Under the pieces are notes generated by a model that worked only from the letters and a program-made list of their open reading frames with translations, was not told the DNA's origin and did no database searches. A DNA stretch of 64,000 nucleotides, from the NCBI GenBank assembly GCA_019747815.1, contig JAIEQJ010000026.1, positions 62,001 to 126,000 of the forward strand, read 5' to 3'. Position 1 is the first letter of the stretch, and each line of letters begins with the position of its first letter. Origin of the DNA: Hyphomonadaceae bacterium. Its GTDB lineage: Bacteria > Pseudomonadota > Alphaproteobacteria > Rhizobiales > Hyphomicrobiaceae. The position numbers and the translations under genes are program-made. Below are positions 1-8,936 of the stretch, piece after piece.

Positions 1-16
1 GTCCCGTGTCGTCCGA

Positions 17-481
17 CTAGCCGCCGCAGCCGCCGATCGTGACCTTGACTTCCTTTTTGGCCGTGAAGAGCGAGCCGTCGGACATCTCCGCCACAGCCAC
101 GATGTTCTGGGTCTGCGCCAGCCGCATGCGGAACTGGGCGGCGGCCTTGGGGCTCAGGGGCGTGAAATAGAACGACGCCACCCCAGCGTTGGGATTGCCA
201 TCGGCGAACACGTGCACGGCCTTGACATAGTCCTTGTCGCTCATCGGGCTCTCCACCTCGAAGTTGAGGGGAACGACAAGGCCATTCTCAGCGATGGTTG
301 GAAGGTCGAGCTTGATCTTGCCCTCGACCATCTTCTTGCCGGCGTAGAGCTTGTTGATCTCGGCCTCGACCAGTGCCCCCGTGGCAGAGGCGAAACCCGG
401 GCCCAGCACCAGGGCCATCGCCGCGGCGCTGCTCGCAATCAGCACACTACGTCGGCTGGGCCTTTGGCAATCCTGTTCCAT
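17..481 (-). CDS. soxY: Thiosulfate oxidation carrier protein SoxY
   Basis: Tat-like N-terminus (RRSVLIASSAAA) and C-terminal GGCGG swinging-arm motif (VKVTIGGCGG-stop). Start chosen at MEQDCQ. Confidence 0.93.
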   Translation of the reverse strand: MEQDCQRPSRRSVLIASSAAAMALVLGPGFASATGALVEAEINKLYAGKKMVEGKIKLDLPTIAENGLVVPLNFEVESPMSDKDYVKAVHVFADGNPNAGVASFYFTPLSPKAAAQFRMRLAQTQNIVAVAEMSDGSLFTAKKEVKVTIGGCGG

Positions 482-661
482 CGAACATCCTCCCGGTAGA
501 AACCGCAACTCGGATTGTTATCTTGTCATATTATGGTATCTGAATGTAAACTGCAATCACGTTCGTACGAGATCGCGTGCGAATGTGCGCTTGGGCCGCT
601 GCGTCGCAAGCGGCCCTGCATAACTAAGAAGCTCCGCCCGGGTGCGGAGGTGGGAGGTTTT

Positions 662-1510
662 ATGGCGAGGCTGAGACGTGCGATGCCGTACCACTGGCTG
701 CTGGTGGCGGCGGTTGCGTTGACAGCGTTTCACATCCCGAGTTTTGCGCAGCAGGCTGGCGATGACAGCGAGAAGGAGATCGAGCGCTATCGCCAGATGC
801 TGAAGGCCGATCCCTGGAGCAATCCGGCCACGCTCGACATCGATCGCGGCGAGGAGCTGTGGAAAACAGCGCGCGGCCCCAAGAACGTCTCGCTCGAAGC
901 CTGCGACCTCGGCAAGGGTCCGGGCGTCGTCAAGGGCGCTTTCGCCGAGCTGCCGCGCTATTTTGCCGACGCCGATCGCGTGATGGACGCGGAAGCGCGC
1001 ATCGTCTGGTGCATGGAAAAGCTGCAAGGGCTTGATCGCAGCGCCATGCTGAAGAAGCCCTATCCCGGTGGAGGCAAGGCCACCAAGGACATTGGTGTTC
1101 TTGCGACCTACGTGGCGCACCAGTCGAATGGCTTGAAGCTGGCCCCGCAAGTGACCCACGCGAAAGAGAAAGAAGCCCTGGCCCTGGGCGAAGCCCTGTT
1201 CTTCCGGCGGGTCGGGCCGATGGATTTCTCCTGCGCGACGTGCCATGCCGACCAAGGCAAGCGCATTCGCCTGCAGGGCCTGCCTTTCCTCTCCAAGCCA
1301 GCGGAGGCACGCAAGGTGGTCGGCGATTGGCCGGCGTACCGGGTTTCCTCGAGCCACGTCATGACCATGCAGCATCGCATCTATGACTGCTTCTGGCAGA
1401 TGCGCATGCCGGAGGTCGAGCTGGGGTCGGAGGTGCCGGTGGCGCTGACCATGTATCTGGCGAAGACGGCCGAAGGCGGGGAGATCAATTCCCCAGGCCT
1501 CAAGCGCTAA
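662..1510 (+). CDS. soxA: Sulfur oxidation c-type cytochrome SoxA
   Basis: Signal peptide; heme motif CATCH; C-terminal HRIYDCFWQMRMPE region typical of SoxA; located between soxY and soxX. Start at MARLRRAMPYHW. Confidence 0.92.
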   Translation: MARLRRAMPYHWLLVAAVALTAFHIPSFAQQAGDDSEKEIERYRQMLKADPWSNPATLDIDRGEELWKTARGPKNVSLEACDLGKGPGVVKGAFAELPRYFADADRVMDAEARIVWCMEKLQGLDRSAMLKKPYPGGGKATKDIGVLATYVAHQSNGLKLAPQVTHAKEKEALALGEALFFRRVGPMDFSCATCHADQGKRIRLQGLPFLSKPAEARKVVGDWPAYRVSSSHVMTMQHRIYDCFWQMRMPEVELGSEVPVALTMYLAKTAEGGEINSPGLKR

Positions 1511-1527
1511 CCCGGAGGGCAATCAAC

Positions 1528-2154
1528 ATGCGCAAGAGCTTTCCCGCCGCCGCCCTCACCGTGATCACCATGGTCGTCGGCGCTGCATCGGCCACTGCAC
1601 AGAGCCCGGCGGTCAATGCCGCCCGGATCGAGGCCGCCGTCAAGAGCAGCTGGCCGCAGGCGCCGACAGACTGGAAAGAACGGCTGGTGCAGGACGAGAC
1701 GATGGCCGCCTGCAGTCAGTACAAGAACAGCCCGCCGCGGACCGTGGCGGATGCGATCGTTGCGCGCGAAAAGGCGGCGATCAAGTACCCCGCCGACGGC
1801 AAGTTGATGGGCGACTGGAAGAAGGGCGAGAAGCTGGCCCAGTCGGGCTACGGCCGCCGCTTCACGGACTATCCGCCAAGGACCGAGAACGGCGGCAACT
1901 GCTATGCCTGCCACCAGCTCGCCAAGGCAGAGCTGAGCTTCGGAACCCTCGGCCCGAGCCTTCTCGAGTACGGCAAGATCCGCAAGTTTGCGGAAGCGGA
2001 CGTCAAGGCCGTCTACGAGCGGATCTACAATCCCCACGCCGCGGTACCTTGCGCCGACATGCCCCGCCTCGGAGCGGGCGGGCATCTGTCCATCGAGCAG
2101 ATCAAGGACCTTGTCGCCTATGTGATGTCGCCGGATAGTCCGGTAAACAAATAG
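1528..2154 (+). CDS. soxX: Sulfur oxidation c-type cytochrome SoxX
   Basis: Signal peptide, CYACH heme motif, LGPSL context; directly after soxA. Confidence 0.9.
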   Translation: MRKSFPAAALTVITMVVGAASATAQSPAVNAARIEAAVKSSWPQAPTDWKERLVQDETMAACSQYKNSPPRTVADAIVAREKAAIKYPADGKLMGDWKKGEKLAQSGYGRRFTDYPPRTENGGNCYACHQLAKAELSFGTLGPSLLEYGKIRKFAEADVKAVYERIYNPHAAVPCADMPRLGAGGHLSIEQIKDLVAYVMSPDSPVNK

Positions 2155-2180
2155 AAGGGGCCGCGACCGGCCGATCGACC

Positions 2181-2624
2181 ATGACACTGCTGGCGAGACG
2201 GAAGGGCTGGGTGTGCCATATGGCGCTGGCCTTTCTGTGTCTCGCCGGCTCTCTGGTTGCGTTTGGCGGCAGCGTGCGGGCTGCCGAACTCATCATGTTC
2301 GACGACCCGGCCTGCATCTGGTGTCAGCGCTGGCATGCGGAAATCGGCCCTTCCTACCCGCGCACGGACGAAGGCCGGCGGGCGCCGTTGCGTCGCATCC
2401 ACATTCGCAACCAGGCGGCTGCGGGCGTGGCCCTGCGGCAGCCCGTCACCGCCACGCCGACATTCGTGCTGGCCGAGCAGGGGCGGGAAATCGGCCGGAT
2501 CGTTGGATACCCGGGCAGGGACTTCTTCTATGGCCTTCTCGGAGAGTTGCTGATGCGTCTTCCCGCGCGCTCGTCCACCGATGCGCCCAAGCGCGCCGGC
2601 AGCATCTGTGCGATGCCCGCGTGA
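2181..2624 (+). CDS. Exported thioredoxin-like protein, SoxS-like
   Basis: Signal peptide; MFDDPACIWCQRWHAEIGP (CxxC thioredoxin fold); cis-Pro segment VTATPTFVL; sox context. Confidence 0.75.
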   Translation: MTLLARRKGWVCHMALAFLCLAGSLVAFGGSVRAAELIMFDDPACIWCQRWHAEIGPSYPRTDEGRRAPLRRIHIRNQAAAGVALRQPVTATPTFVLAEQGREIGRIVGYPGRDFFYGLLGELLMRLPARSSTDAPKRAGSICAMPA

Positions 2625-2677
2625 ACATGATATTATCAGGCGAGTGAATTGCGTCTTCTGACGCCGAGAACCCGGCA

Positions 2678-3058
2678 ATGACACGCGTTCTTTCAAACAA
2701 GGTCGTCGAGGCGCTCGAAAGTGACGCCGAGCTGTCGCCCGAGCTGACGGAGATGATGAAGAATGCCCGTGCGGCAAGCGACTTCCTGAAGGCGCTGGCG
2801 CACGAGAACCGGCTGCTCCTGCTGTGTCTGCTCTCAGAGCGCGAGAGATCCGTCACCGAGCTTGAGGAGCTGCTGTCGCTGCGCCAGACCACGGTCTCCC
2901 AGCAGCTCGCGCGGCTGCGGCTGGACGGCCTGGTCGCGACACGCCGGGACGGCAAGACGATCTACTACAGCCTGGCCGACGCCAACACGCTCAAGTTCGT
3001 GAAGGTCATCTATGAGATGTTCTGCTCGGGACCGAACGTCGAGAACGGCCAGACCTGA
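2678..3058 (+). CDS. ArsR-family transcriptional regulator, SoxR-like
   Basis: Winged helix: LKALAHENRLLLLCLLSERERSVTELEELLSLRQTTVSQQLARLRLDGLVATRRDGKTIYYSL; sox context. Confidence 0.85.
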   Translation: MTRVLSNKVVEALESDAELSPELTEMMKNARAASDFLKALAHENRLLLLCLLSERERSVTELEELLSLRQTTVSQQLARLRLDGLVATRRDGKTIYYSLADANTLKFVKVIYEMFCSGPNVENGQT

Positions 3059-3113
3059 GCACGACGGCAACGGCGCCTCCATGGGCGCTCCTTGCTGATT
3101 AAGAGGAAACGTT

Positions 3114-4172
3114 GTGGACGGCCTGGTACTGCCGGTCGGCGGCCTCATCTGCGGTTTCCTTGCCGGCTTTGCCGCCCAGTACGGGCGACTCTGCACGGTC
3201 GGCGCGATCGAGGACGCGGTTATAGGTGGCGACTATCGCCGCGCGGGTGCCTGGGCGCTCTCCGCTGCGCTCGCCGTCCTGCTCACCCAGGCGCTCGTGC
3301 TCGCCGGCGTGCTCGACCTTTCCGCCACCTACCATGCGCGCCCGCACCTTGATGTGCTCGGCCTGGTCCTCGGCGGCCTGCTGTTCGGACTTGGCGCCGC
3401 GCTGGTCGGCACGTGCGCGTTCGGGCTGCTCGTGCGGCTGGGCACCGGCGACCTGCGCGCCCTGATTGGCGCCCTGGTTCTGGGACTGGTCGCCTTTGCT
3501 GCCACCGGCGGCATCCTCAGCCCGATGCGCACGGCCCTGGCTCGGTTCGGCGTCATCGACACCGCCGCCATCGGCGGCAAGACACTGACGGGCATCGCCC
3601 TGGCCCAGTTCGGAGCAGCGGCGGCCATCGCCTGCGTTCTGATCGTTGCGGGCGCGCTGCTGGCCTTTGCCCTGACCAACCAAAGGCTGTACCGCAAGCC
3701 CCGCCTCATCGCCGCCGCTTTGGTGATGGGCGGCGCCATCGGAGGCGGTTGGCTCGTGACGGGTGTGCTGGCCGACCCCTTCAGCGGCCAGCGCCCCGAG
3801 AGCCTCACCTTCGTCGGGCCGCTTGGTCGCCTGATCCTCCAATGGATGGGGGAGGCGCTTTCCAACACGGGCTTTGCCGTGGCCACGCTGTTTGGGGTCG
3901 GCATCGGCTCCTTCGTGGTGGCCGCCGTTCGCGAGGAGCTGCGTTGGGAAGCCTTCGACGATCATCGCGAGATGCGACGCCATTTGCTGGGTGCGGCGCT
4001 CATGGGCATCGGCGGCGTGCTGGCCCACGGCTGCACCATCGGCCAAGGCCTCACCGGCACCAGCACGCTCTCCATGGCCGCGCCCATTGCGCTTCTTGCC
4101 ATGGTTGTCGGGGCGCGGCTGGGCCTGACCCACCTGATCGAGGGCGGCCCGCTGCTGGCCCGTCGGCGCTGA
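3114..4172 (+). CDS. YeeE/YedE family sulfur-compound transporter (SoxT-like)
   Basis: Polytopic membrane protein with GAALVGTCAFGLLVRLGTGDLRAL and GVLAHGCTIGQGLTGTSTL motifs typical of YeeE/YedE. Confidence 0.82.
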   Translation: MDGLVLPVGGLICGFLAGFAAQYGRLCTVGAIEDAVIGGDYRRAGAWALSAALAVLLTQALVLAGVLDLSATYHARPHLDVLGLVLGGLLFGLGAALVGTCAFGLLVRLGTGDLRALIGALVLGLVAFAATGGILSPMRTALARFGVIDTAAIGGKTLTGIALAQFGAAAAIACVLIVAGALLAFALTNQRLYRKPRLIAAALVMGGAIGGGWLVTGVLADPFSGQRPESLTFVGPLGRLILQWMGEALSNTGFAVATLFGVGIGSFVVAAVREELRWEAFDDHREMRRHLLGAALMGIGGVLAHGCTIGQGLTGTSTLSMAAPIALLAMVVGARLGLTHLIEGGPLLARRR

Positions 4173-4238
4173 TGCTTCCAAACACCACACGTGCAACGGA
4201 AACCAGCCTAGGCTCTTGATTTTTCAGCCGCCTCATGT

Positions 4239-4655
4239 ATGCAAAAATTCAAATGTATGGGAGGCACCATGATGGCGCGTGCGGTTGTTCTTGTCTTGCT
4301 GGTTGCGATGTCTTCGGCGGCCTACGCCGACCCGGTCGAGGACGGCGCCGAAGTCTTCAAGAGGTGCCGCGCCTGCCATCAGGTCGGCGAGAACGCCAAG
4401 AACGTGCTGGGCCCTCAGCTCAATGGGCTGTTGGGCCGTAAGGCCGGCAGCGTCGAGGGCTTCAACTATTCCGATGCCAACAAGAACTCGGGGCTGGTGT
4501 GGGACGAGAAGGCGCTTGCCGACTACATCAAGGACCCGAGAGGCGCGATGCCGGGCAACAAGATGGCATTCCCCGGCATCAAGGACGAAAGGGACGTCGC
4601 CGACCTCATCGCCTATCTCAAGACGTTTGGCGAGAACGGCAAGCAACCCAAATAG
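4239..4655 (+). CDS. Class I c-type cytochrome (c2/c550-like)
   Basis: Signal peptide; CRACHQVGENAKNVLGPQLNGLLGRKAGS and M-ligand segment PGNKMAFPGI. Confidence 0.88.
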   Translation: MQKFKCMGGTMMARAVVLVLLVAMSSAAYADPVEDGAEVFKRCRACHQVGENAKNVLGPQLNGLLGRKAGSVEGFNYSDANKNSGLVWDEKALADYIKDPRGAMPGNKMAFPGIKDERDVADLIAYLKTFGENGKQPK

Positions 4656-4663
4656 CGTCCCGC

Positions 4664-6145
4664 CTATGTATAGCCGGGGTCGGGCATGCTGAAGCGGACG
4701 ATGGGCTCGGCCAGGATCGACAGGCTGGCCCCGGTGTAGAGCACCATCAGAATCGTCATGGGAGTGAGCGCGCGAATGGCGCTCCGCCTGGACGGCGACG
4801 TGCGCAGCGCCACCACGTGCGCCAGACAGACGGCGATCACGTGGCCAACAACGATCGCGCCGACGGCGACATACCAGATGGTGCGGGCATCGACGACCGT
4901 CAGATCCGGCGGCCGGCCGGCGGTGCCGAACAGATTCCAGCCTGCGCCGAACGGGTCGGACAGCAGAGCGATGAAGGCCTGGCTCTGGATCAGGATGTAG
5001 GAATAGTTGTGCGCCATGTTGTAGCCGACGGCGATCGGCACCAGCGTGAGCACATAGAGGCGCGCCACCTTCGCAGCCGAAGCCTCCCCGAGCACCCTGG
5101 CCATCGCCGCCGCCGTGAGCAGATAGGCTGCGAGGAATAAGCCCCAGGTCGCCAGCAGGCCGATGGTGCCCGCCACCATGCCGTCGGCGTGCGCGGGAAG
5201 CCGAGGCTCGATGCTGCGCCAGAGCGCCGTGCCGAGCAGACCGTCAAACAGCACAGTGGACAGCAGAAGCAGGACCAGCGCAACGGCCGCCATGGAGGGC
5301 AGGGACTGGCTTGTCGGCAGCCCGGCGGAGAGCGGGCGCAGAATGAGCGCGCCCGTCCGCACCTGGCCGGCAGACGCCGCCCTCTCGGCCGGCGGCACCG
5401 GTGATGCGTCGCGCGCATATCCGACGGGTGCCAGGCTCCCCAGAATGCCGAACGCGATCGAGAATACCTCGCCGCGCTCCAGCCAAGTCTCGCGTCCGAA
5501 TGCGGCCATGCCCGCCCATGTCACAATCGTGTAGGCGAGGGCGAGGAGCGCCAGCGCAAATGGCGTAGAGCTGAACGGAGAAACGAGCTCGATCCAGACG
5601 AAGATCAGGAGGAAGACAACGGCGGGCCATTCCGCCAATCCATCGGGATAGGGCCGGCCCTGCCGCCGACCGCGCAGCCGTTCTCCCAGTTGCGCGAGCG
5701 TGCGCCACGGATTGAGCAGGGGCCACACGTCGGCGACGCAGGCCACGAACAGGCTGAAGGCGCACCACCACATGATCCAGACCAGGGTGGGCGCGAGATT
5801 GCGCGCAGGATGGGGGCTGCCGAACAATCCCGTGGCGACGACGGCCAGCAGCGCGACCACGCCGATGACCTGGAGAAGGATGGTGAAGGTGGATTGCAGC
5901 GGCGCTGGGACGCGCAGCGACAGCACAGCGCTTTCGTGCTTCTGCGCCGGTTTAGCGTAGACGAAGGCAGCCGTGATGAGGAACGTCACCGCCACGACGG
6001 CCGCAGCGCCGGCGACATAGAAGCCGAGCGGCACCGGCAGGTCGTAGCGCTCGGCGATGGCATGTGCTCCCGCTGACGAGGACCAGGCGATCAGCGCACC
6101 GGAGGCCGCCACAGCCGAGCGCAATCGGGCCAATCCAAGCATCAT
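4664..6145 (-). CDS. Polytopic membrane protein, resembling proteins annotated as fenitrothion hydrolase component
   Basis: About 490 aa with many hydrophobic segments; N-terminus AHAIAERYDLPVPLGFYVAGAAAVV. Family assignment from memory only. Confidence 0.55.
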   Translation of the reverse strand: MMLGLARLRSAVAASGALIAWSSSAGAHAIAERYDLPVPLGFYVAGAAAVVAVTFLITAAFVYAKPAQKHESAVLSLRVPAPLQSTFTILLQVIGVVALLAVVATGLFGSPHPARNLAPTLVWIMWWCAFSLFVACVADVWPLLNPWRTLAQLGERLRGRRQGRPYPDGLAEWPAVVFLLIFVWIELVSPFSSTPFALALLALAYTIVTWAGMAAFGRETWLERGEVFSIAFGILGSLAPVGYARDASPVPPAERAASAGQVRTGALILRPLSAGLPTSQSLPSMAAVALVLLLLSTVLFDGLLGTALWRSIEPRLPAHADGMVAGTIGLLATWGLFLAAYLLTAAAMARVLGEASAAKVARLYVLTLVPIAVGYNMAHNYSYILIQSQAFIALLSDPFGAGWNLFGTAGRPPDLTVVDARTIWYVAVGAIVVGHVIAVCLAHVVALRTSPSRRSAIRALTPMTILMVLYTGASLSILAEPIVRFSMPDPGYT

Positions 6146-6528
6146 TTCGGCATCACTTCCAGAAAGGCCAGCGGCGGACCGTGGTGGCGCGCGCGCCGGT
6201 CGGCCCCCACCGCATGCACCTCGACCGGAAAGCGGCCCGTGGCCCGGGCCGTGAAGCTCATGCGCGCCGAAGCTCCCGCACCGACGACGAGCTCCAGGTT
6301 GAGGCCGTGGATATGCAGCACGAGCGCCCGGTCGGCCTTGACCTCGAGGGTGACGGCATCGTCCTTGCGCACGCGCAGCGTGCGCATTGCGGGCGCCAGG
6401 CTATTGCGCGCGATGTCGAGGACGAGCAGCCGGTCTTCGGCCGCCACAGGTACGGTCGACGCGGCGGCAGCCAGGACGCCCGCCACGAGGCAGGACGCAA
6501 TAAGCCGCAAAGCCCGACGTGATGTCAC
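6142..6528 (-). CDS. Exported cupredoxin-like protein
   Basis: Signal peptide, beta-rich small domain (NSLAPAMRTLRVRKDDAVTLEVKADRALVLHIHGLNLELVV); overlaps the start of the membrane protein gene. Confidence 0.55.
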   Translation of the reverse strand: MTSRRALRLIASCLVAGVLAAAASTVPVAAEDRLLVLDIARNSLAPAMRTLRVRKDDAVTLEVKADRALVLHIHGLNLELVVGAGASARMSFTARATGRFPVEVHAVGADRRARHHGPPLAFLEVMPK

Positions 6529-6558
6529 AGCTCAGCTCCGGCGCAGGCCGCATTCGCA

Positions 6559-6596
6559 TGAAGCTGCGGCGCACCGGGACGTGCGCCGCAGCTTCA
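6559..6596. repeat. 16-bp perfect inverted repeat (hairpin), intercistronic
   Basis: TGAAGCTGCGGCGCAC-CGGGAC-GTGCGCCGCAGCTTCA read directly. Confidence 0.9.
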
Positions 6597-6606
6597 GATC
6601 ATCGTC

Positions 6607-7641
6607 TCACCGCTTGACCTCGTGGGCCGTCGAATCCTGGAGCACGGAAAGTACCAGCTTCTTGGCCGCAGCCATGTCGAAGTTCGCGCTCTGATACTCC
6701 TCGTAGATGCGATAGTCGGAGATGCGCGTCAGCACGAACCAGGACAGCTTGTTGGCTTCGAGCGATCCGGCCTTGAGGCCGAGATCAACGGCGACCTGCT
6801 CGATGATGTTGAGGGCCGTGTGACCCGCAATGTAGTGCGAGTAGGACCATGCGCTGTCGGTATAGGTGACAAGCCACCACTCGGCCATCTGCTTGCCGGG
6901 CTGCACGACGATCGGCGGCATGTTGACGATCTTGGCCGCTTCCGCCAGCGCCGGATTGAGGCCCTCGCCTTCCTTGTCGAGGTCCCAGTGCGGGTCAAAG
7001 TGCGACGCGGCGGTGGCAACCACCAGCGACGGGGAGACACCCCGCTTCATGAGCTCCGCGTAGACGACCGCGCCGTGCTCTCCCATCCACTTCCATTTCG
7101 CCTTGCCGCGCTCGCCGCCCCACGACTGGGGATACCACTGCGGCTTGACGACCAGGCCGGTCTTGGGATCCCACTCGTACCAGACCTTGGCCCAGTCGTG
7201 CAGCACGAGGGCCGCAATGATGATGTCGCGGTCGGTCTTCTTGAGCTTGTGGATCTTGTCGTTCACGTCTGCCCAGGCCAACGCGATCTCGATGCATTCG
7301 AGCGCATGCACCGGCAGGCCGCCCGGATAGTAGTGGTGGCCCTTGCCGCCGGCTGCGGGCGACGCAAAGTAGGACTGCGTCGCCTTGGCGTTGAAGACCT
7401 TGCTCTCGGGGCGCTGCACCATCTCGAGCACGAACTCGCGAAGCTTCTGGTCCTTGATGCTGTTGATGTGGGCCAGCAAGCGGTCGTAGGCCGACTTGGT
7501 CCAAGCCCCGGTCGAGGCCATCTGCTCGGGCGTCATCTCGAAGATCGCCTTCAGCCTCGTCTCAGGGACGGACTGGGCCTGCCCGGGTGCAGCCAGGAGC
7601 AGCACAGGCAAAACGCACAGGGCACTCAGAAATCGTCGCAT
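6607..7641 (-). CDS. Exported HD-domain phosphohydrolase-like protein
   Basis: Signal peptide MRRFLSALCVLPVLLLAAPGQAQS; HD pattern H(PGGLPVHALE)...LVLHDWAKVW...ASHFDPHWD. Confidence 0.7.
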   Translation of the reverse strand: MRRFLSALCVLPVLLLAAPGQAQSVPETRLKAIFEMTPEQMASTGAWTKSAYDRLLAHINSIKDQKLREFVLEMVQRPESKVFNAKATQSYFASPAAGGKGHHYYPGGLPVHALECIEIALAWADVNDKIHKLKKTDRDIIIAALVLHDWAKVWYEWDPKTGLVVKPQWYPQSWGGERGKAKWKWMGEHGAVVYAELMKRGVSPSLVVATAASHFDPHWDLDKEGEGLNPALAEAAKIVNMPPIVVQPGKQMAEWWLVTYTDSAWSYSHYIAGHTALNIIEQVAVDLGLKAGSLEANKLSWFVLTRISDYRIYEEYQSANFDMAAAKKLVLSVLQDSTAHEVKR

Positions 7642-7757
7642 TACTGTCTTCCTCCCACTTAGAAACCGAAGTTCCGAACTTTCGCTTTACGCGTCCATCG
7701 TTATGGACGTGTGACATCAGTCGTTGCTCTCGCTCTCCACCTCCATCACCGAACCCT

Positions 7758-8930
7758 TCAATTGCCTCGACAAGCTTGGAGGAAGAGCGCGCGAACCGCG
7801 GCCTCCTCGAGCTGAACCGGATTGGTGGGGGCCGTCGGATCGGCAAGCGCGGCGCGCGCGATCACCTCGGCCTTGCTGTCGTCGATGCCGAGCTCTGCCA
7901 GCGTCCGCGGGACGGCGAGGTCGCGGCACAGCTCCGCGATCCATGCGGCAACGCCGTCAAAGCCCTGCTGCGGCAATCCGAGGGCCTGGGCGAGAACATC
8001 CATCTTGGGCCCGATGGCGGAACGGTTGAACGCGAGCACATAGGGCATCAGCACGGCATTGAGCAGGCCGTGGTGGGTGCCATACATCGCGCCGATGGGG
8101 TGAGACAGCGAGTGAACGGCACCGAGCCCCTTCTGGAAGGCGACCGCGCCCATGGTCGCCGCGACCAGCATATATGCGCGCGCCTGCATGCTGCTCCCAT
8201 CGCGATAGGCGATCGGCAGCCACTGGCGCATCAGGCGCAGGCCTTCCACGGCAATGCCATCGGCCATGGGATGGAACCCCGGTGCGCAATAGGCTTCGAG
8301 GCAGTGGGCAAGGGCATCCATGCCGGTCGCCGCCGTCAGATGCGGCGGCACGCCCAATGTCAGGGCCGGATCACCAATCACGGCCACGGGCATGATGCGC
8401 GGATGGAAGATCAAGCGCTTGGTGTGCGTTGCCGCGTCGGTGATGACCGAGACGCGACCAACTTCCGAGCCCGTGCCGGCCGTGGTCGGGACGGCAACGG
8501 TTGGCGCAATCCCGCGCGGGTCCGCACGCGTCCAGTTGTCGCCGACATCCTCGAAGTCCCAGATGGGTCGCGACTGCCCGGACAGGAAGGCGATGGCCTT
8601 GCCGGCATCGAGCGCGCTGCCGCCGCCGAGCGCGACCACACCGTCGTGACCACCCGCCTTGAAGGCGCCGACCCCGGCGATGACGTTGGCCGCAACCGGA
8701 TTGGGCATGATGTCGCAGAAGAGCTTCGCTTCCAGGCCCACGTCGGCGAGATGACGGAGCGCGCCGGCCACCATGGGCAGCTTGGCAAGGCCCGCATCCG
8801 TCACCAGCAGGGGTCTCGCGATGCCGGCCGCCTTGCAGACGCTGCCAAGCTCGGCGATGCGGCCCGGCCCGAACTTGATGGCGGTCGGGTAGTTCCAGTT
8901 GGCGGAGAGCGACGAGGGATCGAGCGACAT
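7758..8930 (-). CDS. Iron-containing alcohol dehydrogenase
   Basis: GGGSALDAGKA, PTTAGTGSEV, H-rich metal site GAVHSLSHPIGAMYGTHHGLLNA. Confidence 0.9.
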   Translation of the reverse strand: MSLDPSSLSANWNYPTAIKFGPGRIAELGSVCKAAGIARPLLVTDAGLAKLPMVAGALRHLADVGLEAKLFCDIMPNPVAANVIAGVGAFKAGGHDGVVALGGGSALDAGKAIAFLSGQSRPIWDFEDVGDNWTRADPRGIAPTVAVPTTAGTGSEVGRVSVITDAATHTKRLIFHPRIMPVAVIGDPALTLGVPPHLTAATGMDALAHCLEAYCAPGFHPMADGIAVEGLRLMRQWLPIAYRDGSSMQARAYMLVAATMGAVAFQKGLGAVHSLSHPIGAMYGTHHGLLNAVLMPYVLAFNRSAIGPKMDVLAQALGLPQQGFDGVAAWIAELCRDLAVPRTLAELGIDDSKAEVIARAALADPTAPTNPVQLEEAAVRALFLQACRGN

Positions 8931-8936
8931 GGAGAC

